Assembly (NCBI GenBank): GCA_050942895.1
Contig: JBMNOE010000009.1
Coordinates: 21,072-85,071 of the forward strand
Source: JBNRMR01 sp050942895
GTDB taxonomy: Bacteria; Bacillota; Clostridia; Christensenellales; UBA1750
DNA: 64,000 nt
Direction: 5' to 3'
Part shown: positions 53,800-62,150 of the stretch, piece after piece
Layout: each line of letters starts with the position of its first letter
How positions within the stretch are numbered: position 1 is the stretch's first letter
Notes under the pieces: generated by a model
What the model was told of the DNA's origin: nothing
What the model saw: the letters and a program-made list of their open reading frames with translations, nothing else
Database searches by the model: none
Made by a program: the position numbers and the translations under genes

Positions 53800-54516
53800 T
53801 CATGAGGTCAATAGGGCTTTCAAATTAAAAAACGGCTTGATGTCCTGATCAGCAGGCAAACAAAATGCGCTATTTTTATCCCCGCCGGGGGCATCTCCTC
53901 TGAATCCATTGCTATTTTGATAATAAGTGCCGCGTATATCGGCATTCACAGGTTTACTTTTGCTGTTCATCACTGCGAATACTGCATTGCGATAATCGGC
54001 GCTCTCATATAGCAGGCCGCTTCTGATAAAGTCCGCAATCACCTCCCGAGAGCGCCCCTGTTTGATGTAATAGGCGAACGCGCGGCGGCACTCCGCATGG
54101 GCTTTGGGCAAAGCAAATGCAAAAAGCGGCTTGTTCTTGGGAGCAGCTACGAAATGGGGCTTTGCATGAATAGGATGATCACGGCTGTGACCGCCCAAGT
54201 CCAACAGATACCGAACGGATTTTTTGAAATCCATGCCGTGATGCTTTCCAAGAAAGGTGATAGCGCCGCCCGAATCCTGTTCGTAGCTGTCGCAATCACT
54301 AATACGGCGCTTAATCATGATGCGGGGCATCTAGGCAAAAGTATGGGAAGTGCCTTTAGCGTGTATATGGTAACCAAGTGAAGTAAATAAATCGGGCAGA
54401 TCGGTTTGGCGGGCGATGTCTATTTCATCAGATGTAAAGGGTGAACGTGCTGATCCCCTAAAAGCACTCCCATCCGTGTAGGAAATACAAAAATCCGTCA
54501 TCAGTTTTGATAACAA
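53800..54516 (-). pseudogene. Remnant of a mobile-element DUF3991/Toprim primase-like protein
   Basis: The minus frame opens with SDEIDIARQTDLPDLFTSLG and ends at TAG (54331-54333). The same frame continues MPRIMIKRRISDCDSYEQDS, GGAITFLGKHHGMDFKKSVR and YLLDL, then a region like DUF3991 (IKQGRSREVIADFIRSGLLY). This matches the N-terminal part of primase-like proteins carried on integrative conjugative elements. The Toprim catalytic half is missing. It marks the decayed stretch as a former mobile element. Confidence 0.65.
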
Positions 54517-54664
54517 AATCCGATGGCGGCTAATGTAGTTAATTATTATTTAAGTGAAGTGGTGAATGCCCGGGAACGCCCGTGGCATAAGGATTAGCAG
54601 GCATGTGTCCAAATGCTGTTTTGCATCTCCGGTGAAGCGGTTTTTGAAATTTGGCCTTTAAGCA

Positions 54665-54692
54665 TGAAAAAAGCCCGTAACCACGGACTTTT
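54665..54692 (-). terminator. Terminator of tRNA-Leu(CAA)
   Basis: Minus strand: AAAAAGTCCGT / ACGGGCTTTTTT stem with one mismatch and a 4-nt loop, ending in T residues, 31 bp after the encoded CCA. Confidence 0.6.
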
Positions 54693-54723
54693 TCGTCTAT
54701 GCATCATTTTTAGCAGCATAGGG

Positions 54724-54810
54724 TGGTGCCGGTGGCCGGACTCGAACCGGCACGGTATTGCTACCAACGGATTTTGAGTCCGTCACGTCTGCCAATTCCA
54801 TCACACCGGC
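54724..54810 (-). tRNA. tRNA-Leu (anticodon CAA)
   Basis: Acceptor GCCGGTG / CACCGGC (plus 54804-54810 and 54728-54734), discriminator A at 54727 and encoded CCA at 54724-54726. Anticodon stem ACGGA/TCCGT with loop CTCAAAA, giving CAA (codon UUG). A long variable arm, as in class II tRNAs, and T loop TTCGAGT. Promoter upstream at 54830-54858. Confidence 0.95.
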
Positions 54811-54829
54811 ATTCATTTTCTGCAACGAG

Positions 54830-54858
54830 ATTATATCACAGCAGTTTTCAAAATGCAA
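54830..54858 (-). promoter_or_regulatory. Promoter of tRNA-Leu(CAA)
   Basis: Minus-strand -35 TTGCAT (54853-54858), 17-nt spacer, perfect -10 TATAAT (54830-54835), 20 bp before the tRNA. From 54859 to 55227 I see no gene or RNA. Confidence 0.7.
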
Positions 54859-55227
54859 TCGCTTATTGCAAAATCACGCTGCTTATTTGTCCTTGCTGCT
54901 TGTCCGGAATGAGCCTCGTCTCTTGCAGAAAAGGCGGAGATATCCCGATCCGGAAGCTATCAACGCGCTTATCAGGCTCTTTTTTCGCAAAAACAACAGC
55001 TTAGCATACCATCAAATCAGACCGGTGCACAGGTGAGTTATCGCATCCTTCTATCCATTTGCCGCCCTTGGGTGCAAAGAGCGTTGCCGCTTCCCGCTGC
55101 AAAAATGTCACCAACGGTCTTAATTTTTTTGAGAAATAACGAACTGCTTTTTATCTTTGCGTTCAAGGCTTGCGCAGCTTAGAAGGCTGTATGATTTAAG
55201 TTAATAGCAATCAATGGAAAGATTAGT

Positions 55228-56556
55228 TCAGTTCTTTGAAAAGCTATTATCGGAAATTTGCAGCTCTTTTTTGGCAGGATTGTTTATTAAATTACCCTTT
55301 CTGTCGAAGCGGGAGCCGTGGCAGGGGCAATCCCATGTGCGCTCATGCGGGTTCCACCTAAGGGCGCAGCCCATATGGGGACATCTTTTGCCGAAAGAAA
55401 TCAGGCCCGACGCAGACTGGCCCATGTTGACTAAAAGCTGAGGGTGCAACATCGAACGCGAGGGCGAAAACAAGGCCTCGTATCTTCCGCCCCCCTCGCT
55501 GATCATCTGGCTGATCAAAACCGCTGCGGCCATGCAGCCGGTCATCCCCCATTTGTTGAACCCGGTAATGACAAATAGCTCCCTGCTGCTTCGGCTGTGC
55601 CTGCCGATATAGGGGATGGAGTCAAGCGACATACAGTCCTGTGCGGCCCAGGCATGGCTCTCCTTAGCGCCCGGGTATGCCGCCCTTGCCATGCGGCGAA
55701 GCTCCTGCCAGCCCTCTCCTTTTTCCCCCGGCCTGTGTCCTCCCCCTCCCAGAAGCAAATATTCGCCCTGCGATCGGAAAGATAAGCCGCCCTCCCGCTC
55801 ATCGATGTACATGCCCCCAGGGTCCTGCGCATCCTTTAGCGCCAGCACATAGGAACGGCTTTGATATAGCTTCATGAAAAAAAGTCCCCTCAGGTTCACC
55901 ATGGGGAAATGCGTCGCCAAAATTATCCGCCTAGCGTTTATGGCGCCATCCCGGGCAATTACTCGCCCCGGCTTAATTTCCTTTACAAACGTGTCCTCAT
56001 ATATGCAGAGCTTCCCCGCCATTGCATTTATAAATTTAATGGGGTGAAACTGCGCCTGCCCTTCCATACCAAGGGCGCAGACAGCTCTCACCGGAATCGG
56101 AGGGTTCTCCTGGATGAAAGGCTCGACCCCCATCCGGCGATATACCTCTGCTTCCTCGTCAAGCTTTTCGCGGCCGTTCACGCTGTATACATAGGCGGTC
56201 TTATCCTCAAAATCGCAGGGAATATCCCGGGCAAGCCGCCGGTATTCCCCCAAGGCCTCCTGATTGGCGCTTAGGTACTCTCTGGCCCTGTTCAGGCCGT
56301 GCTGCTTTTCTATCCTTGAATAGATAAGGCCGTGCTGTGCGGTTATTTTGGCGGTGGTGTTGCAGGTTGTGCCTAATCCTGCAAGCCCTGCCTCCACCAC
56401 AACGCTGTCAATGCCGCGCTCTTTCAGCATATAGGCACAGAGAATGCCGGCCAGCCCGCCGCCCACTATCACGGTGTCGGTGTCCAAATTGCCTATTAGC
56501 TTAACGCTTTTGCGGCTTGAGTCATAATCATCCATCCATAACGACTTAAAATTCAT
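55228..56556 (-). CDS. FAD-dependent oxidoreductase with C-terminal Rieske [2Fe-2S] domain
   Basis: 442 residues. DAO-type FAD domain with TVIVGGGLAGILCAYMLKER near residue 30 and GTTCNTTAKITAQHGL near 65. The last 90 residues are a Rieske domain: RCPHMGC and DCPCHGSRF give the Cys-x-His and Cys-x-x-His ligands. This fusion is common in Firmicutes and Archaea, annotated as glycine oxidase-like or simply FAD-Rieske; the donor and acceptor are unknown. The start is ATG 56556 behind AGGTAAAGGA; an open frame from 56616 is rejected. Confidence 0.9.
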   Translation of the reverse strand: MNFKSLWMDDYDSSRKSVKLIGNLDTDTVIVGGGLAGILCAYMLKERGIDSVVVEAGLAGLGTTCNTTAKITAQHGLIYSRIEKQHGLNRAREYLSANQEALGEYRRLARDIPCDFEDKTAYVYSVNGREKLDEEAEVYRRMGVEPFIQENPPIPVRAVCALGMEGQAQFHPIKFINAMAGKLCIYEDTFVKEIKPGRVIARDGAINARRIILATHFPMVNLRGLFFMKLYQSRSYVLALKDAQDPGGMYIDEREGGLSFRSQGEYLLLGGGGHRPGEKGEGWQELRRMARAAYPGAKESHAWAAQDCMSLDSIPYIGRHSRSSRELFVITGFNKWGMTGCMAAAVLISQMISEGGGRYEALFSPSRSMLHPQLLVNMGQSASGLISFGKRCPHMGCALRWNPHERTWDCPCHGSRFDRKGNLINNPAKKELQISDNSFSKN

Positions 56557-56709
56557 TCCTTTACCTGCTCCCCTGCCAAATACCATTACGCATAGTATTA
56601 TATCCCTCTGCTGCAAAATTATTGGAGGAGCGCCTGACTTTCCGACAACCTAAAAGCCCCGGCGATGCAACGCCAGGGCAAGCGGAAACAGGCAGAAAGG
56701 CAGAAATTT

Positions 56710-57735
56710 ACATGATGCGCATTTCAGGCGATCTGGAATCAGCGCACGGCGTGGCGGGTGCGATCCTGCCACCGCAAAAAACGTTCCCGCAGCATTTTAG
56801 CTCGCCCCCTTTGTTCCGGGCATTCCACAAGGTTTTGTCTCCAGCGGGTCGGCGTTTAGGTCCGCGAGGACATCCTCTCCGATGGTGCTGTGCTGATATT
56901 TTAAGCCGTCCTGTGTGACGATCATGCGCACCCGGGTCCGTCACGGAAACGGCAAAGCCATTGTTCGACCTGCTCCACGGATAAACACATCGTCCTTCGC
57001 ACGGCTCAGCAGGCGCCCCGATGGCCTTCAGAAGCGTGGGGATCAAATCCACCTGGCTTACACGAAGTCTGTGCAGCGCATGTTCCCGGCGGCCGGGAGG
57101 CTTGATTATAAGCGGCATAAGCGGCACTTTAACCGCCTACTCATACATCACGCCTTTTGCGCTCAGCTTGTGGCTGCCCATCATATCGCCGTGATCGCTC
57201 GTGTATATGATTACGGTTTTATCCAACTGGCCGCTCTGCTCAATAGCTTGCATGATCTTTCCTATCTGGCGGTCAGCCATCGTGATCTGGCCGTAATAAC
57301 GGCTGATCAGCCGCTTCCAATCCTCATAGGTTTTATACATGGTTTGATACATCAGAGACAGCGCTCTGTTCTTATATGGAAAATCTTCACCAGGGAAATC
57401 GACATAATTGGCGGGAAGCGGCATCTTTGTCCAGTCACAATAATCATCAGAGGGGCTGTAAAACGGCACATGTGGCTTGAAGAAATTTAAATACAGAACA
57501 AAAGGCTCCTCTTGGCTTTCCTTTATAAAACGCGGGGTCATAATGCCGACATATGCGGCCATGTTGAATTTCTCGGGCAGCTTCACACAAAACTGACGGG
57601 GGATGCATGGGTATTCGCTTTGTCAATACGGACTGAGCGCCCTCGACTGCTGCCTCATTCAAGAGCGGCCCTTAATCTTGTATTCCGGCCAAGGGCTTTG
57701 CCATCCCATAAGGTGAGTTTCAGATGATGGCAAAA
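56710..57735 (-). pseudogene. Degraded sulfatase (arylsulfatase A family)
   Basis: The best-kept part (57137-57586) reads FVLYLNFFKPHVPFYSPSDD and KTVIIYTSDHGDMMGSHKLS, with the TSDHGD metal motif of alkaline phosphatase-fold sulfatases. A TAG ends this frame right after VMYE. Another frame continues with VKVPLMPLIIKPPGR, which fits the next sulfatase strand. The upstream half, with the formylglycine C/SxPxR site, is gone apart from fragments. The decay indicates loss of sulfated-glycan use. Confidence 0.75.
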
Positions 57736-57982
57736 GGGACAGGCTGAACTTCTAATTCAATAGATTCATGCACGCATGGCTGATGTAAAAATGGTTAACG
57801 GCTGTATTGCGGGTACGCAGCCGGCATTGCATCAATTTTTCAAAGTGGGTTAAAAGTTGGTTTTTCATAAAAAGCAACCCCCGCAAACGCATGTTTACGA
57901 GGATTATTTAATGCCTTGAGCTGCCAATAATGATGCAACGTTTCGCCGAGGTATAAAAATATCACTATAATCTCTACTAATG

Positions 57983-58504
57983 TTATGTTGTATGCTTGGG
58001 TTTAGCATTTGCCATACGGCATAATGACCATTTCAAAGAAGATTTCTGTACCGCTTCACCTAATTGCCATAAATTTTCTAAAACCCGTACTTCAACATTT
58101 CTTTTAAAGAGTTCTTCATACAAATTTTCATGCTTCGAGACAAAAATAGGAACTTCCGTTTTGTCGCTTACATAAAATCCCGCACTTTTGTCAAAATAGA
58201 AGTTTGAAATATCAAATTCATAAATATATAGTGTTGTATCTAACATTCTCTGGTGCCAGTCATACTCAATCGCAACACAATGGCGGAAAGATGACGAAAA
58301 AAACTTAGAAATATCATCTTGCGTGGATTCATCTGTAGCACGATAACATACACGAGGACAATCGCGAGGTGTTCCCCAATTTGGAAGAGCCGACTCGGTT
58401 AAAGCCCAAACTAACCCTTTCGACTGGTCAACGTCTTTTCTACACGGAATACGTGGCACAAACTTCTCGATATTAGATTCTTCGCTGACATGAAACAATC
58501 TCAT
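57983..58504 (-). CDS. DUF6886 family protein
   Basis: 173 residues beginning MRLFHVSEESNIEKFVPRIP, the family start, with WALTESALPNWGTPRDCPRV and HCVAIEYDWHQRMLDTTLY, features shared by the DUF6886 proteins of Firmicutes. No membrane segments. Function unknown. The start is ATG 58504 behind GGAGGG, which removes a 21-residue unlike extension. AT-rich, alone between the sulfatase remnant and tRNA-Leu, with a 14-bp inverted repeat just upstream (58555-58593). Confidence 0.8.
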   Translation of the reverse strand: MRLFHVSEESNIEKFVPRIPCRKDVDQSKGLVWALTESALPNWGTPRDCPRVCYRATDESTQDDISKFFSSSFRHCVAIEYDWHQRMLDTTLYIYEFDISNFYFDKSAGFYVSDKTEVPIFVSKHENLYEELFKRNVEVRVLENLWQLGEAVQKSSLKWSLCRMANAKPKHTT

Positions 58505-58554
58505 TACATCCCTCCGATTATATAAATACTCTATGATTATCTTACTATATAGCA

Positions 58555-58593
58555 AACCCACCATCAATCGGGTTTATCAATTGATGGTGGGTT
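58555..58593 (-). repeat. Perfect 14-bp inverted repeat after tRNA-Leu(UAA)
   Basis: AACCCACCATCAAT (58555-58568) and ATTGATGGTGGGTT (58580-58593), loop 11 nt. It lies between the tRNA 3' end and the DUF6886 gene. It is long for a terminator and lacks a real T-run, so it may also be a transcript-processing or attenuation hairpin. Confidence 0.7.
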
Positions 58594-58596
58594 CTT

Positions 58597-58683
58597 TGGT
58601 GCCGCTGACCGGACTCGAACCGGTACGATCAAATGATCGACAGATTTTAAGTCTGTTGCGTCTGCCGATTCCGCCACAGCGGC
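58597..58683 (-). tRNA. tRNA-Leu (anticodon UAA)
   Basis: Acceptor GCCGCTG (plus 58677-58683) pairs with CAGCGGC (58601-58607), discriminator A at 58600, encoded CCA at 58597-58599. Anticodon stem ACAGA/TCTGT, loop CTTAAAA, anticodon TAA (codon UUA). Long variable arm; T loop TTCGAGT. Promoter at 58722-58750. Confidence 0.95.
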
Positions 58684-58721
58684 AAGAAATTGCTCTGCTT
58701 AAAGCTCAGCACGTATTTTAA

Positions 58722-58750
58722 AGAATAACACCTGCAAAGCTGTCTGTCAA
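58722..58750 (-). promoter_or_regulatory. Promoter of tRNA-Leu(UAA)
   Basis: Minus-strand -35 TTGACA (58745-58750), 17-nt spacer, -10 TATTCT (58722-58727). Confidence 0.65.
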
Positions 58751-58775
58751 TGCTATTAATTTCCCCCTGATTTGT

Positions 58776-59918
58776 TTATTGCTCAGGCTGCGGCCTTGGG
58801 CGGCGCTGCCCCTTATAGACATATACCCCGCATTCCATTTTGCCATTATACATCTTCCGTTTTCTGTCGGCGCGCCTGCCGAAATGCCTTTCAAACTGCA
58901 AATGTGCCGTTATTGCCGAAAAGCCCCAATAAGGATAGGCTTCGTGCCATTTGCCCAGATTTCTGTAAAGCTCTTCCGCCGCCTCTTTTGTCATCAGCCG
59001 CGTACCATATGGAGGATTTAAAACGAATGCGCCCCTATCCGGCAGATCTGAAAGCTGATCATACGAAGCCCGGCGGATTTTTATCTGATTGCCTATGCCG
59101 GCTTGCACCACATGCTTTTTCGTGAGGGCGATTGCCTTGGGATCGATATCGCTGGCAAAAATATCACAAACCTCACCCCGCTTGAATCTGCTTTCAGCCT
59201 CCTCCCTCGCCCTTGAAACCATGGCGCGATCCACATAGGGCCAGCTTTCCATTGCAAAATTGCGCATCAGCCCCGGGGCGCGGTCAAGGGCCATGAAGGC
59301 CGCCTCAATAGCGATGGTGCCGGTGCCGCACATGGGATCGCAAAGGGGCTGGTCGGTGTACCAGGCGCTGTAAGAAAGAAGTGACGCCGCCAGCGTCTCC
59401 CGCAGGGGCGCTTCGCCCGTGTACGTCCGGTAGCCCCTTTTCGCCAGAGAATCACCCGATGTGTCGATGCTCAGCAAAGCGACATCCGAATGTATGTGAA
59501 CACTCACCTGATATTTTACGCCGCTTTCAGGTAGAGCCGCCACCCTATGGGCCTTCATCAACCTTTGAGCGATGGCCTTTTTCGTTATCGCCTGAGCATC
59601 CGGCGCGCTCATAAGCTTCGATTTGGCGCATTTCCCCGCAACAGGAAAGGCCGCGTCCTTAGGCAGATATTCCTCCCACGGAAGGACGCTAACGCCGTCG
59701 AAAAGCTCATCAAAAGTCTGAGCGCTGAAGCTGCCCACGTGCAAAAGTATTCGCTCGGGCGTGCGCAGCCACATATTCGCCCTGTGGGCCTCATCAAAGC
59801 CGCCGGAAAAAAACACCCTTCCGCTCTGAACGGAAACATCCTTAAAGCCCAGGCTTTTTATCTCCTTTGCGGCAATTCCCTCCATCTCAAATGGGGTTGT
59901 GGCTATAAACTCCGGCAT
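58776..59918 (-). CDS. THUMP-domain class I RNA methyltransferase (RlmL-N/YpsC-like)
   Basis: 380 residues. N-terminal ferredoxin-like plus THUMP region (TPFEMEGIAAKEIKSLGFKD; CAKSKLMSAPDAQAITKKAI) binds RNA. The C-terminal methyltransferase has SAM motif I DPMCGTGTIAIEAAF and the N-P-P-Y catalytic motif in VLNPPYGTRLM, which marks an N2-guanine/adenine exocyclic amine methyltransferase. YpsC/RlmL methylates 23S rRNA G2445-type sites in other bacteria; the exact position here is inferred. Confidence 0.9.
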   Translation of the reverse strand: MPEFIATTPFEMEGIAAKEIKSLGFKDVSVQSGRVFFSGGFDEAHRANMWLRTPERILLHVGSFSAQTFDELFDGVSVLPWEEYLPKDAAFPVAGKCAKSKLMSAPDAQAITKKAIAQRLMKAHRVAALPESGVKYQVSVHIHSDVALLSIDTSGDSLAKRGYRTYTGEAPLRETLAASLLSYSAWYTDQPLCDPMCGTGTIAIEAAFMALDRAPGLMRNFAMESWPYVDRAMVSRAREEAESRFKRGEVCDIFASDIDPKAIALTKKHVVQAGIGNQIKIRRASYDQLSDLPDRGAFVLNPPYGTRLMTKEAAEELYRNLGKWHEAYPYWGFSAITAHLQFERHFGRRADRKRKMYNGKMECGVYVYKGQRRPRPQPEQ

Positions 59919-60006
59919 ATGCTGGCTCCCTTCACGGGCTTTTCGCCCTTCTTTACCATAATACTATATCCCGTTTGCCAGGGCAACACTCCCGCGATAT
60001 TGATGC

Positions 60007-60201
60007 TTATTCCGCCGGCGAACGCCTGAGCGCGCTCAGCTTTCTATACCTGCGCAGTATCACCTGCCGGAAAAACTCGGAGCGGGTTCTGCCCGTTTCG
60101 CGGCAGCAAAAATCCAGCATTTCAAGGTCTGCTTCCGTCATGCGGACCTCAACTCTCACCTTCTTGGGATTTTCAATCGGCGGCCTTCCAATTTTGGCCA
60201 T
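60007..60201 (-). CDS. Ribbon-helix-helix transcriptional regulator
   Basis: 64 residues. The core VRVEVRMTEADLEMLDFCCR gives the beta ribbon and first helix, then GRTRSEFFRQVILR the second helix, as in the MetJ/Arc/CopG fold. The N-terminus KIGRPPIENPKK is a basic AT-hook-like arm. The promoter upstream (60238-60266) is consensus and contains a palindrome, which suggests self-repression. It is divergent from the ABC exporter operon and may control it. No toxin partner gene is adjacent, which argues against a toxin-antitoxin pair. Confidence 0.8.
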   Translation of the reverse strand: MAKIGRPPIENPKKVRVEVRMTEADLEMLDFCCRETGRTRSEFFRQVILRRYRKLSALRRSPAE

Positions 60202-60237
60202 ATTCTCACATCCTTAGCTTTTTGTACGGACGCATGT

Positions 60238-60266
60238 ATTATATACCGTACGTACGCCATTGTCAA
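60238..60266 (-). promoter_or_regulatory. Consensus promoter with internal CGTACGTACG operator
   Basis: Minus-strand -35 TTGACA (60261-60266), 17-nt spacer, perfect -10 TATAAT (60238-60243). The spacer holds the 10-bp perfect palindrome CGTACGTACG (60247-60256), an ideal site for a ribbon-helix-helix dimer to block RNA polymerase. Confidence 0.75.
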
Positions 60267-60284
60267 ATAATCCCCTTGCAAAGC

Positions 60285-60313
60285 TTGCAAATTTATTGTT
60301 AAGGGATTATACT
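60285..60313 (+). promoter_or_regulatory. Promoter of the ABC exporter operon
   Basis: -35 TTGCAA (60285-60290), 17-nt spacer, -10 TATACT (60308-60313). It predicts transcription from about 60320, downstream of ATG 60315, so that ATG cannot be the start. Confidence 0.5.
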
Positions 60314-60356
60314 AATGAGCGTATGTGAGATTTTTAAAAGAGAGGTGCATGACCAA

Positions 60357-62150
60357 TTGTACAGCAGATTTCTGCGCAAATATGGCTGGCGATACATCCC
60401 CGGCGCCGCGCTCATAGTTGTGTGCTCGTACATCCAAACGCTCTCCCCGCTGGTTTTAGGGGAAATTTTCGATCTTTTCGACGCGCCCTCGGTCAACAGG
60501 GCAATGGTGATGAGCAAGGCCTGGATGCTGGTTTTCATCGCAATGGGGGTTTTCGTTACCCGCATCTCCTGGCGCTATCTGGTGATGGGCAACGCCCGGC
60601 ACATGGAGTGTATGCTGCGCGAGCAGCTCTTTGAGCATCTCCAGCGTATGCCCCCGGCATTTTACCAGACAAAAAAGACCGGCGACCTGATGGCCTACGC
60701 CATAAACGACATAAACGCCATCAGAATGTCCTACGGCCCGGGCCTTGCCATGGGCCTTCAAGGGCTGGCCACCGGGGCGCTGGCCATCAGCTCCATGATC
60801 AACCGCATCAGCCCCCATCTTTCATTTCTGGCACTCATACCAATTCCCATAATAATGGTTGTGATCATATTTATGGGCAGACAGGTCCGCTCACGCTTCA
60901 CTCAGGTGCAAAAAACCTTCGCGGAAGTCAGCGACAGGGTGAATGAAAACGTGGGTGGCATCCGCGTGGTGAAGGCATATGTGCAGGAGGAGGCAGAGAT
61001 CGACCGCTTTGAGGGGCTGAACAGCAAAATGAAGGCAGCCAGCATGCGCATGGTGCGGGTATCCGCCCTTATGAATCCGTTGATTCAACTGCTTTTCGGC
61101 GTTAGCTTCACCATCGGGATAGTCTACGGCGCATCCATGGTCTATAGCGGAATGCTGTCCGTGGGCGATTTCGTGGCCTTCAACTCCTTCCTGACGCTGA
61201 TCGTCCGGCCGGTGACCATGCTGGGGCGCATAATAAACATACTCCAAAGGGGTAATGCATCCAATCTGCGCCTGAAAGAAGTGCTAAGTGCAAAGAGCAA
61301 TGTTCCCCAGGGCAGCGAAACTTTAAAGAATTACTCCGGCGCTCTGGAGGTAAAAAACCTCACCTTCTCCTATAATGGCATAAACGAAAATGGAGAAAAC
61401 GGTGAAAATAGCGCAAGCAATGGAAAAAATAAACCGGCCCTAAAGAATATCTCCTTTAAGCTGGAGCCGGGGGCGACCCTTGGAATAATCGGCCACACGG
61501 GTTCCGGCAAGACATCTTTGGTGAACGCGCTGATGAAGTTTCACCCCGTCCCCGACGGCGCCATTTTCATGGACGGCGTGGACATCAACCGGCTGACCCT
61601 TCGCAGCGTGCGCGAGCCATATGGCTGCGTGCCCCAGGACGGCTTCCTGTTTTCATCCACAATAAAGGAAAACATACTATTTTATGATCCCTTTGCTGAT
61701 GACGAGGCCCTTGACGAGGCCGCAAGGATGGCCGATATATACGAAACCATCCAGGAGTTCCCCGATGGCTATGACACCATTTTGGGTGAGCGCGGAGTGA
61801 ACCTTTCCGGCGGGCAGAAGCAGAGGGTGGCCATAGCAAGGGCGCTGGTAAAAAAGCCGGCCATCTACCTCTTTGACGACGCCCTTGCCGCTGTCGACAC
61901 CCGCACGGAGGAAAGGATAATCGCCGGTTTAAGGGAGGCCACCAGCGACAGAACCACCATATTTATTGCCCACAGGGCCTCCGTCATAAGGCATGCGGAC
62001 GAGATCCTTTTGCTGGAGGATGGCGAGATCGCCGAGCGGGGCAGCCACGAGGAACTGCTGGCCCTTGCAGGCAAGTACGCCGAGCTTTGGCAAAAGCAAA
62101 GCGGCGAGGAAAGCCAGGATGAATTCATGGACGAGGAGGTGGAGGAATGA
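60357..62150 (+). CDS. Heterodimeric ABC exporter subunit A (degenerate catalytic site)
   Basis: 597 residues, six-helix membrane domain plus ATPase. Walker A GHTGSGKT near residue 380, signature LSGGQKQR near 482. Walker B is IYLFDDALAAVD: the catalytic Glu is Asp. An Asn/Gly-rich linker (NENGENGENSASNGKN) precedes the ATPase domain. I prefer TTG 60357, 9 nt after AGAGGTG; ATG 60315 lies upstream of the predicted transcription start. Likely subunits resemble BmrC/YheI-type multidrug exporters; substrate unknown. The stop overlaps the next start. Confidence 0.88.
   Translation: MYSRFLRKYGWRYIPGAALIVVCSYIQTLSPLVLGEIFDLFDAPSVNRAMVMSKAWMLVFIAMGVFVTRISWRYLVMGNARHMECMLREQLFEHLQRMPPAFYQTKKTGDLMAYAINDINAIRMSYGPGLAMGLQGLATGALAISSMINRISPHLSFLALIPIPIIMVVIIFMGRQVRSRFTQVQKTFAEVSDRVNENVGGIRVVKAYVQEEAEIDRFEGLNSKMKAASMRMVRVSALMNPLIQLLFGVSFTIGIVYGASMVYSGMLSVGDFVAFNSFLTLIVRPVTMLGRIINILQRGNASNLRLKEVLSAKSNVPQGSETLKNYSGALEVKNLTFSYNGINENGENGENSASNGKNKPALKNISFKLEPGATLGIIGHTGSGKTSLVNALMKFHPVPDGAIFMDGVDINRLTLRSVREPYGCVPQDGFLFSSTIKENILFYDPFADDEALDEAARMADIYETIQEFPDGYDTILGERGVNLSGGQKQRVAIARALVKKPAIYLFDDALAAVDTRTEERIIAGLREATSDRTTIFIAHRASVIRHADEILLLEDGEIAERGSHEELLALAGKYAELWQKQSGEESQDEFMDEEVEE

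Noticed and set aside
9791..57735. Frameshifts as sequencing error
   Set aside because: The breaks cluster in accessory genes and come with deletions, while all core genes are intact; single breaks (53376, 54331, 16321) could still be errors.
60007..60201. Antitoxin of a toxin-antitoxin pair
   Set aside because: No small toxin gene adjoins it on either side; the neighbours are a methyltransferase and an exporter.
60277..60291. TTGCAA pair as a second copy of the 33229 palindrome
   Set aside because: The centres differ and the second TTGCAA is better explained as a -35 element.
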